64,000 nt of DNA from Microvirga arabica (GCF_016811235.1 NZ_JAFBID010000014.1:1-64000); one strand, 5' to 3'. Numbered from the stretch's first letter, positions 1 through 8,926 are shown. Notes: generated by a model from the letters alone, not told the origin. Translations and numbers: made by a program.

Positions 1-84
1 GGCCTGAGGCACGCTCTGGCCGTGCAGGCGCTCCCGCCGTCACCGATGATCCTCTCCGTGTGAGAACGGACGGGAGCGGCGACG

Positions 85-1347
85 GTGATCCAGCTTGGAG
101 AAGTGCTTATGATCCTGGACCTTCATCGTCAGGGATTGTCCATCTCAGCCATCGCCCGCCGCACCGGCCGCGATCCCAAGACCATCCGCAAGTACATCGC
201 CCGCGGCCTCGAGCCGCCCGTCTACGGCCCACGTCGGGTGGGACGCCTCGGCAAGCTGACGCCTTACCACGACTACCTGCGCGAGCGCATCACGGCCTTT
301 CCCGACCTGAGTGCGGTTCGGCTCACCCGCGAGATCCGTGACCGAGGCTATCAGGGCGCCTACACGGCCGTGAAGCGCTTTCTCGCCAGCGTCCGTCCCG
401 CTGATCAGCCCAGGCCCTTCGAAATCCGCTTCGAGACGCCGCCCGGCCAACAGGCGCAAGTCGACTTTGCTCGCTTCGTCATCACCTTCACCGACGAGCC
501 GGAGATCACCCGCATCGTCTGGCTGTTCTCCCTGGTGCTCGGCCACTCGCGTTACATCTTCGCGCGCTTCGTCCTGCACCAGGATCTGCAAACCCTGCTG
601 CGCTGTCACATGCTGGCCTTTGACAGCATCGGCGGCGTGCCGCTCGAGATCCTCTATGACCGCATGAAGACCGCCGTGACCGGTGAGGACGGCGAAGGCC
701 ACATCATCTACAACCGGGCCCTGCTCGCCCTGGCCCAGCACTACGGCTTCCAGCCCAAAGCCTGCCGGCCGTATCGAGCCAAGACAAAAGGCAAGGTCGA
801 ACGGCCCTTCAGCTATATCCGGCAGGACTTCTTCCTGGCGCGCTCCTTCTGCAATCTCGACGACCTCAATGCTCAATTGCGCGACTGGCTGGACACGGTG
901 GCCAATGCCCGCCTGCACGGCACAACGCAACGGATCGTTGCGGAGGATTTTGCGGCTGAGCAGCCGGAGTTGCAGCCCCTGCCGGCCGCGCCCTTCGATG
1001 CCCTTCTCAAGCTCGAACGGCGGGTTAGTCACGAGGGGCTCGTGTCGGTGGGCGGCAACACCTACAGCGTTCCGGACCGCACCCGGCGCATCGTCGAGGT
1101 GCATCAACTGCCCGATCAGATCCGTATTCTCGATCAGGGCCGGCTGGTAGCCGTGCATCCGGTGCTCGAAGGCCGGCGCCAGTCCCGGGTCGATCCGGCG
1201 CACCGGCAGGGGCTGACCGCAAAGACGTCCTGCACTTCGTCCGAGCAGATTGTGGTCGGACGCCTGGGGGATCGGGTCGCGCGCCGTTCGCTGGACTTCT
1301 ACCAAGCGGTGGCGGACTGCCTGGCAGCTGCGGGAGGGCGGTCATGA
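85..1347 (+). CDS. istA: IS21 family transposase IstA
   Basis: This is the DDE transposase of the IS21 element. It cuts and joins the element ends, with IstB as its ATP-dependent partner. The 420-residue protein opens with a helix-turn-helix (residues about 13-38, GLSISAIARRTGRDPKTIRK). An rve-type integrase core follows: a first acidic residue in QAQVDFAR near residue 127, a second in ILYDRMKT near 192 and the glutamate in KGKVERPF near 236. A C-terminal beta-rich domain closes it. A GTG at 85 is used here; ATG at 109 is an alternative. The stop overlaps the istB start by four bases (ATGA), so the two are translationally coupled. It appears intact. Confidence 0.95.
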   Translation: MIQLGEVLMILDLHRQGLSISAIARRTGRDPKTIRKYIARGLEPPVYGPRRVGRLGKLTPYHDYLRERITAFPDLSAVRLTREIRDRGYQGAYTAVKRFLASVRPADQPRPFEIRFETPPGQQAQVDFARFVITFTDEPEITRIVWLFSLVLGHSRYIFARFVLHQDLQTLLRCHMLAFDSIGGVPLEILYDRMKTAVTGEDGEGHIIYNRALLALAQHYGFQPKACRPYRAKTKGKVERPFSYIRQDFFLARSFCNLDDLNAQLRDWLDTVANARLHGTTQRIVAEDFAAEQPELQPLPAAPFDALLKLERRVSHEGLVSVGGNTYSVPDRTRRIVEVHQLPDQIRILDQGRLVAVHPVLEGRRQSRVDPAHRQGLTAKTSCTSSEQIVVGRLGDRVARRSLDFYQAVADCLAAAGGRS

Positions 1348-2201
1348 CAGGCCATGCACACCCCACTCTCGAGAGCATCAGAAAGAGTCTGGTCGGCCTG
1401 CGGATGCCCCGCGCCCTGGAGATGCTCGACGCGACGCTGCGGCGCATCGAGCAGGGCGAGATCAACAGCATTGAGGCCCTCGATCACCTGCTGTTGGAAG
1501 AGCTGACCTTGCGCGAGAGCCGGCGCATCAAGGCGGCCCTGATGATGGCGCGGCTGACCACGGTCAAGACGCTGGCGAGCTTTGACTTTGCCTTCCAGCC
1601 CTCACTCGACCGCAATCGCATTCTGGCGCTGGCGGAGCTCAAGTTCATCGACCGGGCCGAGGCGGTGCATCTTCTGGGGCCACCCGGCACGGGCAAAAGC
1701 CACCTGGCGACAGCGTTGGCGGTGGAGGCGGTGAAAGCCGGCAAGAGCGTGTACTTTGCGACCCTGGCCGAGATCATTGCCACCCTGGCCAAGGCCGAGC
1801 GGGAGGGGCAACTACGCGAGCGCATCCGCTTCCTGTCCCGAGCTTCCCTGCTGGTGGTTGATGAGATCGGCTATCTGCCGGTCACGCCCGAAGGCGGCAA
1901 TCTGTTCTTCCAACTCGTCAATGCCCGCTATGAGAAAGGCGCGATGATCCTGACCTCCAATCGCGGCTTTGCGGAATGGGGCGAGGTCTTTGGCGATCCT
2001 GTGGTGGCCACGGCTTTGTTGGATCGCCTTCTGCATCATGCGGTGGTAATCCAGATCGAAGGCTCGAGCTACCGCTTGCGCCAGCATGCCGAACTGGTTC
2101 CCGAGCACGTGCGCTCGAAAGCCCTGATCACCCCGCCACCAGCACCGAGGCGCCGTGGCCGCCCTCCAGGAGGCAAAGCAAACGATCATCCGACCGGCTG
2201 A
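1344..2201 (+). CDS. istB: IS21 family helper ATPase IstB
   Basis: This is the AAA+ ATPase that assembles on target DNA and activates IstA, in the DnaC/IstB family. The 285-residue protein has an N-terminal helical part (LVGLRMPRALEMLD), a Walker A motif GPPGTGKSHLA near residues 112-122 and a Walker B motif LLVVDEIGYLP near 170-180. A sensor-type segment ILTSNRGFAEW lies near 202. The C-terminus is basic and rich in proline (RRRGRPPGG), as in many IstB proteins of this group. It starts inside the end of istA and has full family length, so the transposition machinery looks functional. Confidence 0.95.
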   Translation: MTGHAHPTLESIRKSLVGLRMPRALEMLDATLRRIEQGEINSIEALDHLLLEELTLRESRRIKAALMMARLTTVKTLASFDFAFQPSLDRNRILALAELKFIDRAEAVHLLGPPGTGKSHLATALAVEAVKAGKSVYFATLAEIIATLAKAEREGQLRERIRFLSRASLLVVDEIGYLPVTPEGGNLFFQLVNARYEKGAMILTSNRGFAEWGEVFGDPVVATALLDRLLHHAVVIQIEGSSYRLRQHAELVPEHVRSKALITPPPAPRRRGRPPGGKANDHPTG

Positions 2202-2278
2202 TCACCGGGCCCATCCCCACCCGTCAGGTCGGGAAAATTGAAAGCCCATATTTACGGGAGGTTCAACGCCCATTGACA

Positions 2279-2575
2279 CCTGTAGAGCACCTGAACCCGC
2301 CGTCCTGTCCTTGGGCAGATGGCGTACCATTGCCAACCGCCAAAGTGCCTCGGCTCTGAAACAAGAGAGAATGCCTGCTGCTGTCCCTGAAAGGATAACC
2401 CCAGCAGACCACCATAGTACGACAGCTTCAGAATGGCCGTGATGGTCTCGCCCGAGCCATAGGTGAGCACGCATTGGATATGGCTGCCCGGCTTGCCCGC
2501 GCCACTCGGGATGAGCCTTGCCAGATCCAGCTTGGGTCCGCTTTCCAAGGTGAAACGCTGCCGGTCACGAGGCAT
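2279..2575 (-). pseudogene. Small conserved protein, 3' end cut off by the IS21 element
   Basis: The reading frame starts at 2575 and runs about 99 residues of host-type sequence, through segments such as LKLSYYGGLLGLSFQ and WYAICPRTGRRVQVLY. It then crosses the IS end at 2278 and picks up eight element-encoded residues before a stop at 2252. The CPRTGRR-type motif resembles small hypothetical proteins of Hyphomicrobiales that normally continue past this point, so I read it as interrupted. Its start overlaps the end of the upstream gene by 11 bases, so the two were probably one transcript. No function is known. Confidence 0.65.
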
Positions 2576-3278
2576 GGCGACGTCCTCCTGGCCGCAGGTT
2601 CACCACGACTGCTGACGGCTCTCTCGCCTCGTCTACCCCAGACCCCATCTGGTAGATTATATGTGTACCTGTGGTGGGACCGCTGAGTGGTTCCAAACGG
2701 CGTTTGCGGTCACATGAGAGGGACAGTTCCCGGCAATTTTCTTTCGTGACGCTGGTTACTGTCTCTGTGGTGACACCGGCTGTCCCTCTGAGGGGACCAG
2801 CTACAGATTTCGACTGGTCAGGATGCCAACTCATGAACCTCTTGGACGAGCGCTCTCCTGTGCGGTCGCAGGGATGGAGTGTCAGACGATACTCTGCGGC
2901 ATGCGGTGTCTTGCGGTCGAAATGGCCGCGAGAGCAAAGGTCGATGAAGCCCTTCTGTGTCAGCTCAGCGAATGCCCGTGCGGCGGTGTTCTTGGAGCAT
3001 CTGGCGCGCTCCGCAGCATCTCGGGCAGAAAGAGCGATGCGACCATTGTTGCTGCCGTTGTAGATGGCAGCCAATTCAATGAAGACGCTACGAGCTACTG
3101 GCGAAAGCGAGCGCCAGGCAGGTGACCGGAGCATCCAATGTGGGAGGGACACGAAGCGCTCTGTTGTGCTTCGGCCCTTGTGGTTGTGACGTCTGGGCAT
3201 GAGTTGCCTCACAGCGGCCCTGAGAAGCTCAAGGACGCCCGTTCTGAATGTTGATAAGGAAGAGTGCAGCCGAGGCAT
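2565..3278 (-). CDS. Winged-helix DNA-binding protein of the integrated element
   Basis: This 237-residue protein is not assigned to a named family. The middle part (residues about 45-140) has the shape of a winged helix-turn-helix. ARSVFIELAAIYNGSNNGRI is followed by LSARDAAERARCSKNTAARA and then FAELTQKGFIDLCSRG, the usual order of scaffold helix, recognition helix and wing. Similar proteins occur in phage and plasmid-like elements as replication or regulatory factors. The N-terminus (residues 1-40) and C-terminus are basic and low in structure, so the true start may be the methionine of MPRRHNH near residue 27. It lies in a run of minus-strand element genes. A role in replication or control of the element is inference. 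Confidence 0.7.
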   Translation of the reverse strand: MPRLHSSLSTFRTGVLELLRAAVRQLMPRRHNHKGRSTTERFVSLPHWMLRSPAWRSLSPVARSVFIELAAIYNGSNNGRIALSARDAAERARCSKNTAARAFAELTQKGFIDLCSRGHFDRKTPHAAEYRLTLHPCDRTGERSSKRFMSWHPDQSKSVAGPLRGTAGVTTETVTSVTKENCRELSLSCDRKRRLEPLSGPTTGTHIIYQMGSGVDEAREPSAVVVNLRPGGRRHAS

Positions 3279-3305
3279 AAACCCCGGCTGCTGGGCTTCT
3301 CAGAG

Positions 3306-3680
3306 TCAGGAAGCAGGATCCGGCGTGTGGCCTAGGATTTGCGCGTAGGCAGCTCTCACCACATCGGAGAAGCCACGGGAGCGCTTGTCTTCGGCAAAGA
3401 CCGTCTTGAGCACTTTGAGGGTTGTACGCAAAACGTAGCGCCCATGCGTTCCGGAATAAGGACCGGCGTGAGGCTTATCAATGGTGTCAATCGTGAGCCC
3501 GCGCTTCCGCAACGAGTGAACGTATGCGGACCAGCGCGGGGCGGGTCTCTCCAGAGGAATGACACCGCTCTGCCCAGCTTCCAGCAGGCAGCTGAGGGTC
3601 CATGCTTCACGCCCTTTCACACGCAAAATCTCGCCCGTGTCCAGCCGCTGCACGAGGAGTTCAACAACATCCTTAGGCAT
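3306..3680 (-). CDS. Winged-helix domain protein
   Basis: A 124-residue protein with the look of the winged-helix domain proteins found in prophages and islands of Hyphomicrobiales. The first half (LLVQRLDTGEILRVKGREAW) precedes a helical segment LSCLLEAGQSGVIPLERPAP and RWSAYVHSLRKRGLTIDTID, which fits a winged helix with a basic recognition helix. A glycine-rich turn (HAGPYSGTHGRYVL) would form the wing. It overlaps the next upstream small gene by eight bases, so the two are coupled. The target and role are unknown. Confidence 0.7.
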   Translation of the reverse strand: MPKDVVELLVQRLDTGEILRVKGREAWTLSCLLEAGQSGVIPLERPAPRWSAYVHSLRKRGLTIDTIDKPHAGPYSGTHGRYVLRTTLKVLKTVFAEDKRSRGFSDVVRAAYAQILGHTPDPAS

Positions 3681-3873
3681 TGCGCGCCTCCGTGCTGAAG
3701 CCCGCCAGCTCTGCGACGGTGAGTGCGAGTGCCGGAGACAAACCGAACCGCGTGGAGAGGCTCTTCACCACACGAGGATGGGAGCGGAGTGGCTGCGATG
3801 CTGCCCAGGCAAAGAGCGGAAGCAGGCACAGGTTCTCATTGCGACGCAAGCGCCGCTTGTGTAGGTTATTCAT
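3673..3873 (-). CDS. Small hypothetical protein coupled to the winged-helix gene
   Basis: A 66-residue protein, unrecognised. It is basic at the N-terminus (MNNLHKRRLRRNENLCLLP) and has a short hydrophobic stretch, LFAWAASQPL. A helical segment near the end (RFGLSPALALTVAELAGFS) could be a small helix-turn-helix. It overlaps the start of the winged-helix gene by eight bases on the same strand. That arrangement, typical of coupled element genes, is the main support for it being real. Confidence 0.5.
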   Translation of the reverse strand: MNNLHKRRLRRNENLCLLPLFAWAASQPLRSHPRVVKSLSTRFGLSPALALTVAELAGFSTEARNA

Positions 3874-3972
3874 AGTTTTCTACTTTCCTGCCCCGTGCGA
3901 GAGGCCCTCGTGCGGGGCCTTCTTTTGCACGGTCATGAGTGGGATGAGTTCAGAAGCTTGAAGCTTCGGACA

Positions 3973-4224
3973 TCAGCAGTCGTTCGCAGCCCCGGCGATG
4001 AGGGCGCGGATATCCTCCACGCGCCATGCGGTGATGCGTGGGCCGAGTTTCACCGGTTTGGGATAGCGCCCGTCTTTAATGCCAGCCCACCATGTGGATC
4101 TGCTGACGGGAATAGGCCCAACTGGGGCAAGGATGCCGGGGAGCCGGACAAAGCCGGTCGGCGGGAGTTGAGTTGGTGCTGAAGAGTCTGTCTTCAGGCG
4201 TAAGTTATCACTCTGCAAAGCCAT
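3973..4224 (-). CDS. AlpA-family phage-type regulator / excisionase
   Basis: An 83-residue DNA-binding protein of the AlpA/MerR-like excisionase type. The core is VRLPGILAPVGPIPVSRSTW, WAGIKDGRYPKPVKLGPRIT and AWRVEDIRALIA, a helix-turn-helix followed by the wing with the KLG-x-x-x-x-W signature. Such proteins control the integrase of P4-like satellites and islands or act as recombination directionality factors. A P4-type integrase gene is 670 bases away on the same strand, which suits that role. Upstream (4225-4496) I see no gene. Confidence 0.8.
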   Translation of the reverse strand: MALQSDNLRLKTDSSAPTQLPPTGFVRLPGILAPVGPIPVSRSTWWAGIKDGRYPKPVKLGPRITAWRVEDIRALIAGAANDC

Positions 4225-4496
4225 GTGCCTTGCGTCCTTTCATTGCTCGATTGTGAATGAAACGACGGACAGGGCTGACGAGAGAAATGATTGACTCACC
4301 TCGCAAGCCCCCAGTAGGCTTAACCCGCTCCCTTCCATGAGCGCAGGCTTCGGCCTACCAGGACTGTCCCCTGATTGGCGTCGGGGGGCAGCCCTTTTTT
4401 CACGTCGCTGACCTCTCTTTCGAGAAGCCAATCCTCAGCGGATCGTTTTGACCTGCATCGGACAGTTAATATTGTCTAAGCCTTGTTACGGAATTC

Positions 4497-4706
4497 TCAA
4501 TCGCTTTCATCAGGCTCGTCGCGGAAGGCGTGCCAGGCCAGGGTGATGCGAGCCAGCGCGCTCATCACAGTCAATCCGGCGAAGGCATAGGCCAGGACAG
4601 CGAAGTTCTGTGGAAACAGGATCATGGCGACGAAGAACAGGATCGTCACCGTGCCCTCCATGGGTTCTACCGAGAAGAAGAGAAGGATTGATTGGTTGCC
4701 CTGCAT
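4497..4706 (-). pseudogene. CDP-alcohol phosphatidyltransferase, C-terminal fragment
   Basis: The 69 residues match the C-terminal end of membrane CDP-alcohol phosphatidyltransferases: EPMEGTVTILFFVAMILFP, then FAVLAYAFAGLTVMSALARI, which are the last two transmembrane helices. The catalytic D-G-x-x-A-R region and the first helices are absent, and the upstream 190 bases show no continuation in any frame. The fragment begins beside the integrase gene, as if cut by integration or deletion. Identification is from recognised family pattern only. Confidence 0.5.
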
Positions 4707-4895
4707 GTTGTTGGCCTTTCCTGCAGAAGGCCGGTCTGCAGCGAATCAATCTGACCCGCATGAGACAAACATAAACCGTTAACGGTGTCCTAAAGGTTGC
4801 CGGATCGACACGAGGCGGGACTCGGCAGAACCTGTCCTCGCTATCCTCAATTCCCACACGTTTCCATACTTGGCCTATTTTGGCGTAGTTTGCTT

Positions 4896-6095
4896 TCAGC
4901 CGTGGGCAGAACCTAGGCGCACCACATTGCCGTGGGATTTCTGCTCAAGGAAGTTGGCCCAAGCGTCCATCAGCTTGCGGCGCTTCTCCAGAGCATCACC
5001 TCGCCGGTATGCCCGCTCGACCGCATCGCCCACCAAGTGAGCCAGAGCGGCCTCTGCCACCTCACGCGGGAAATGGGTCCGCTCGCCTGCCCAGTCGCGG
5101 AAGGCGCTGCGGAAGCCGTGGACCGTCACATCAAGCTTCATCCGCCGCAGCACCATCTCCAGTGCCATGACCGACAGCGGACGCCCCGGCTTCGTGCCAG
5201 GGAATACAAGGTCGCTGAGCCGCTTCCTCTGCATCTCCTGCAGGATCTCGACCGCTCGGGCTGACAGCGGCACGCGATGCACTCGCCCTGCCTTCATGCG
5301 AGCCGCAGGCACGGTCCAAACCCGCGCCTCCAGGTCGAACTCATCCCATGAAGCACCAAATACCTCCCCAGACCGAGCGGCAGTGAGGATGGCGAACTCC
5401 AAGGCACGTGGAGCAACACCCTCCCGCTCCCGCAGAGCCGCTATAAACACGGGCACCTCATCGAAGGGCATGGCCTTGTGGTGCCCGCGTGTGAGCCTCG
5501 CCCGCTTGGGCAGAACGGCATCGAGGTGCCCGCGCCACCGGGCCGGGTTCTCACCCATCCCCTGCCCTCGTGCACGGGCAAAGTCGAACACTCGCTCCAT
5601 GCGCCCGCGCAGGCGGGAGGCCGTCTCAGGCTTAGCGGTCCAGAGCGGTTGGAGGACCTTCAGGACATCTTCTGTGCCAATCTCCGTCACCGGCTTGGCT
5701 CGGAGCGGCTCGCAGTAAGCCGTGAGGGTCATCTTCCACTGGGCGCGGTGCTTCTCGTTGCGCCAGGAGGAGGACATGCTCTCAATCAAGGCATCGGCAG
5801 CCTCGCCAAAGGTCATCACCTTGGGCTTGCTGTCCCGTGCCGCGATGGGGTCGAGCCCATCGGCCAGCTTCTGGCGAACCTCGGCAGCCCGCTCTCGGGC
5901 TTTGGCGAGTGGGACGTCCCGCAGAGGACGAAGCCCCATCTCCCGGCGCTTGCCGTCCGCCTTCCACATGAACACCCACGAGCGAGCGCCGCTGGCTGTG
6001 ATGTTCAGGTACAGCCCGCCGCCGTCAGAGTGCCGTCCCGGCTTTGTGAGTGTTGCGACCGTCCTGGCGCTCAACGTGTGCAGCTGTCGTGCCAT
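4896..6095 (-). CDS. Tyrosine-type site-specific integrase, P4 family
   Basis: Catalyses integration and excision of the element by site-specific recombination. The 399-residue protein begins with the DUF4102-type N-terminal domain (LTKPGRHSDGGGLYLNITAS, residues about 16-35) and has a core-binding domain in residues about 95-180. The catalytic domain follows with R241 (TAARSGEVFG), H326-G-F-R329, H353 (LAHLVGD) and the nucleophile Y363 (ERAYRRGD). All key residues are present, so it looks active. Together with the AlpA-like gene it defines a small island or satellite. I found no convincing direct repeats that would mark its attachment sites. Confidence 0.93.
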   Translation of the reverse strand: MARQLHTLSARTVATLTKPGRHSDGGGLYLNITASGARSWVFMWKADGKRREMGLRPLRDVPLAKARERAAEVRQKLADGLDPIAARDSKPKVMTFGEAADALIESMSSSWRNEKHRAQWKMTLTAYCEPLRAKPVTEIGTEDVLKVLQPLWTAKPETASRLRGRMERVFDFARARGQGMGENPARWRGHLDAVLPKRARLTRGHHKAMPFDEVPVFIAALREREGVAPRALEFAILTAARSGEVFGASWDEFDLEARVWTVPAARMKAGRVHRVPLSARAVEILQEMQRKRLSDLVFPGTKPGRPLSVMALEMVLRRMKLDVTVHGFRSAFRDWAGERTHFPREVAEAALAHLVGDAVERAYRRGDALEKRRKLMDAWANFLEQKSHGNVVRLGSAHG

Positions 6096-6361
6096 CTGCC
6101 CCTATCCTTCCCCACCTTCTTCCCCACCTTTGAGGCTGGATTGTAGCGGATGAAACTGGACTGCGTAAGACATACGCCAGGGCAAAAGCCTTGATTTCTA
6201 GGAGAATTTCGGATGCAGCTAGATGCGGCTGGACACTAGTATGGCGGACTCCGTCTCCGCCATCTGCTTTCTGAAGCCCTCGAGCATCCTGGCGAAACAA
6301 GGGTTTTGGAGAACCTCAGCAACCCTGACGTTGGACGTTTGAGGTTGATGCCAAGGTACGT

Positions 6362-6781
6362 TCAGCCCTTCACGCTCACAACGCCGGTCGCCACGCCCGG
6401 GCAGGCCAGAACGAATTCTGAATGCAGGCGGGTGTGCTCGATTCCGCTGACGACCGTGCAGCCCTTCAGGTGCGGGCTCGTAGCGATGTACTCGACCGCA
6501 GCTTCCTCATGCCTGACACCGGTCGCCCGCACCGGCACGACCCAGCGGCGCTGCTCGCAGAGGGTCTGGGCCACCTCGGACACCGCGTAGGCAGCCACTA
6601 GGATCGTCGGCTCGCCGGGTCTCTGGAAGACCTGATATCCGCCGCCGCATCGCGTCTCGACCTTGGCAGCAGGCGTTGCCACGTAGTAGGAGAGCGATCC
6701 GGGAGCCGTCCCACGGGCGCAGCCTGAGACGGATACGGCAAGGGCCGCAGCGAGAATCAAGGGCAGAGTCCGGGCGAGCAT
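6362..6781 (-). CDS. Putative lipoprotein
   Basis: A 139-residue exported protein of unknown function. It opens with a lipoprotein signal peptide: MLARTLPLILAAALAV followed by the lipobox VSGC at residues 18-21, so the mature protein would be lipid-anchored at Cys21. The rest is a small domain with three further cysteines (TRCGGG, TLCEQRR, KGCTVV, LACPG), which could form disulfides in the periplasm. No known domain is recognised. The gene is divergent from the RidA gene with about 150 bases between them. Confidence 0.7.
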   Translation of the reverse strand: MLARTLPLILAAALAVSVSGCARGTAPGSLSYYVATPAAKVETRCGGGYQVFQRPGEPTILVAAYAVSEVAQTLCEQRRWVVPVRATGVRHEEAAVEYIATSPHLKGCTVVSGIEHTRLHSEFVLACPGVATGVVSVKG

Positions 6782-6929
6782 CGGTTCCTCGGGATGGGAG
6801 CAGGTTCAGCCGTCCTAGCAGCAATTGTTGAGCTTGTCTTGGGGTCCCTGGGGTGCTCTCCACTCCCGGCAGCCAAGGGGCTGTGCTAATCCAGCGCGCA
6901 ATATGCAAGGGACCAGCAAGGATAAGGGC

Positions 6930-7283
6930 ATGACGAACATTCGGCGCATCGGCGTGGCCGCGCGGTACAGCGACCTCGTGATCCTCGGCAATACGGCCTA
7001 TTTCTCGGGCTATGTCCCTGAGACGACGCTCGATGGGTCCGTTGCGGAGCAGACCCGGGACATTCTCGGGCAGATTGAGCAGTCCGTGGCCGAGATCGGC
7101 AGCGACAGGTCGAAGCTGCTGCAGGCGACGATCTGGCTCGCCGAAATGGGTTCCTACGACGAGATGAACGCGGTCTGGGATGCCTGGGTCGTCCCCGGGC
7201 AGGCCCCGGCCCGGGTCTGCGTGGAATCCAAGCTGGCGGATCCCGACTACAAGCTCGAAATCCAGGTCACCGCTGCCCTTTGA
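6930..7283 (+). CDS. RidA family protein (Rid/YjgF/UK114)
   Basis: A 117-residue protein of the RidA superfamily, whose founding members hydrolyse reactive enamine/imine intermediates made by PLP enzymes. It has the expected beta-sheet start (YSDLVILGNTAYFSGYVPE), the helix with QTRDILGQIEQSVAEIGSD and the typical end PGQAPARVCVESKLADPDYK. The arginine in PARVCVE is the conserved substrate-binding arginine. I chose the ATG at 6930, preceded by AAGG, rather than the in-frame codon at 6825, because the upstream part lacks family similarity. It may belong to the Rid2-7 subgroups rather than archetypal RidA. Confidence 0.88.
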   Translation: MTNIRRIGVAARYSDLVILGNTAYFSGYVPETTLDGSVAEQTRDILGQIEQSVAEIGSDRSKLLQATIWLAEMGSYDEMNAVWDAWVVPGQAPARVCVESKLADPDYKLEIQVTAAL

Positions 7284-7318
7284 AACGGCGAACCGGAGCC
7301 ACTTCGCCGGAAAATGCT

Positions 7319-8116
7319 CTAGGCCCGTTCAGCCTTCGAACCGGTCTTGGCCAGCGCATTCATGCGCTTGCGCTCGTAGTGCTTCGCCAGGCGCAGGTGA
7401 CGCCAGGTGGCGTAGTTCATGGCGATCAGGAAGCCGTAGGTGCCGCGCAGAACATGCAGCCGTCCGAAATAGGCTTTTAGGAAGGCGATGGGGAACTCGA
7501 AATAGACCCGCCATGTCGGGATCGAGATGCCCCTCACCTCGAAGTCGATGGCCTGCTGATCGGTATAGCTGTTGAGCTTGGCCAGCTGATCCCCGAGGGA
7601 TCGCACGGACCGATGATGCACAAGACCCTTCAGCTTGCCGGTCTTAGTGCCGGGCTTCAGGTCAACCCGGTCATGAACGAGCGAGGAGGAATAGCGGCCG
7701 GCATCCCGACGGTAGAGCCGGACGGGCGTGACCCGATAGGCCAAAGGATGCGGAGCCGCTTCCCCCGGAAAGGTCTCGGCGATGCTGATGCCATAGGCCT
7801 GGCAGGGGGGCTCCCCATCGGCGAACAAGGCCCGGATCTCTGCAAGGAGCTCCGGCGACATCACTTCGTCCGCATCGAGATTCAGGAGCCAGGGGTGCCG
7901 GCACTGGTCCTCGGCGAAGCGCTTCTGAAGCCCGTAGCCCGCCCAGGGATTGTGGATCACGCGGGCGCCGAGCCCTTCGGCGATGGCTTGCGTCCCATCG
8001 GTGGATCCTGAATCGACAACCACCAAATCGTCCGTCAGGCCGTGGATGGCGCGGATGGTCGCGCCGATCCGGTCGGCTTCATTCTTGGTAATGATGAAGA
8101 CGGAAACAGGAAGCAT
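7319..8116 (-). CDS. Glycosyltransferase family 2, WaaE/LgtF-like
   Basis: A 265-residue cytoplasmic GT-A fold transferase, similar in layout to the lipopolysaccharide core beta-1,4-glucosyltransferases WaaE/LgtF. The N-terminus has the nucleotide-sugar site (VSVFIITKNEADRIGATIRA and VVVDSGSTDGT), the metal-binding LNLDADEV near residue 83 and a conserved region with YRVTPVRLYRRDAGRYSSS. The C-terminal FEFPIAFLKAYFGRLHVLRG and GFLIAMNYATW is the membrane-associated tail of this group. It is convergent with the RidA gene. The acceptor sugar cannot be told from sequence. Confidence 0.88.
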   Translation of the reverse strand: MLPVSVFIITKNEADRIGATIRAIHGLTDDLVVVDSGSTDGTQAIAEGLGARVIHNPWAGYGLQKRFAEDQCRHPWLLNLDADEVMSPELLAEIRALFADGEPPCQAYGISIAETFPGEAAPHPLAYRVTPVRLYRRDAGRYSSSLVHDRVDLKPGTKTGKLKGLVHHRSVRSLGDQLAKLNSYTDQQAIDFEVRGISIPTWRVYFEFPIAFLKAYFGRLHVLRGTYGFLIAMNYATWRHLRLAKHYERKRMNALAKTGSKAERA

Positions 8117-8194
8117 GGCAACGGGTGCCTAGCGGCCCTGCTGGTTCGTGGCAAGGGCTTTGAATCAACAGGCAGAATGGGTCAGTCGGATTGT

Positions 8195-8809
8195 TCAGGG
8201 CTGTGTCGCCAATCCCTCAGCCTCCAGGGCGCACTTCACCATCGGGCGGGCGGAGACCCGTGTCATGTAGGCGGTGACGGCCGGATGAGCCGAGAGGTCG
8301 ATCCGATGAAAGCGGCTCCAGCTGAGCACGGTGAAACAATAGGCATCGGCAACGGTGAAATGCTCGCCGGCCAGATAGGACCGCTCCTGCAGGCACTGGT
8401 CGAGATAGGCGAAGCGGCGCTGGAGGTGGCTGACGGCCAGTTGCCTGGCTTTCGGCGGCATGGGAGCGGTCCAGAGCGGATCGAACCCCTTGTGAAGCTC
8501 CGCGCCGGTGAAGTCGAGCCATTCCTTGACCCGGTAGCGCTCCAGGGATCCCAGCTTCGGCAGGAGGCGGGCAGTGGGCACCTGATCCGCCATGTACTCG
8601 AGGATCACCGGCACTTCCGCCAGCACGTCCCCGCTATGAAGGGCAAGCGCCGGAACGTAACACTTGGGATTGATCCTGATGTAGTCCCGGCCGGAAGCCG
8701 TCGTCTGGGTTTTCAGGTCGACCTTGTCGTACTCGATCTGCAGGCCGGCTTCGCAGGCAATGATCCGCGGCGCGAGAGAGCAGGCTCCAGGGGTGTAGTA
8801 CAGCTTCAT
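8195..8809 (-). CDS. Glutathione S-transferase, beta-class type
   Basis: A 204-residue cytosolic GST. The N-terminal thioredoxin-like domain begins MKLYYTPGACSLAPRI with Cys10, the residue that contacts glutathione in bacterial beta-class enzymes. The conserved cis-proline lies in CYVPAL and the glutathione-binding acid in LAEVPVILEYM. The all-helical C-terminal domain contains the N-capping motif region ERSYLAGEHFTVADAY. It would conjugate or reduce electrophiles. It is transcribed toward the glycosyltransferase gene but separated by about 80 bases, so it may be monocistronic. Confidence 0.9.
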   Translation of the reverse strand: MKLYYTPGACSLAPRIIACEAGLQIEYDKVDLKTQTTASGRDYIRINPKCYVPALALHSGDVLAEVPVILEYMADQVPTARLLPKLGSLERYRVKEWLDFTGAELHKGFDPLWTAPMPPKARQLAVSHLQRRFAYLDQCLQERSYLAGEHFTVADAYCFTVLSWSRFHRIDLSAHPAVTAYMTRVSARPMVKCALEAEGLATQP

Positions 8810-8926
8810 CGTGACCCTTCTTCCCGAGCCCCCGCGGGAATTTAAAATTATAACGTAACACGATGCGTAATTCCTACGTCATACGATGGCGCTTTCAAGG
8901 CACCTTAGACTAATTGAAACAATATT

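Larger units (their letters stand above)
1..2278 (+). mobile_element. IS21-family insertion sequence, right part
   Basis: This is an IS21-type element carrying istA and istB in the usual overlapping order. The right end is placed at 2278 because IS21 ends read TG...CA: the top strand ends in CATTGACA, so the end reads TGTCAATG inward. The bases after it rejoin an interrupted minus-strand reading frame. No matching TGTCA terminus occurs before istA, so the left end probably lies outside the window. About 75 bases after istB (2202-2278) are the non-coding right end. The exact boundary and the target duplication cannot be checked without the left flank. Confidence 0.85.

Noticed and set aside
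145..1305. A 386-codon minus-strand frame within the IS21 element
   Set aside because: It mirrors istA and carries no recognised motif.
4510..4857. A 115-codon minus-strand frame that could extend the phosphatidyltransferase fragment
   Set aside because: It is in a different frame and its sequence has no membrane helices or catalytic motif.
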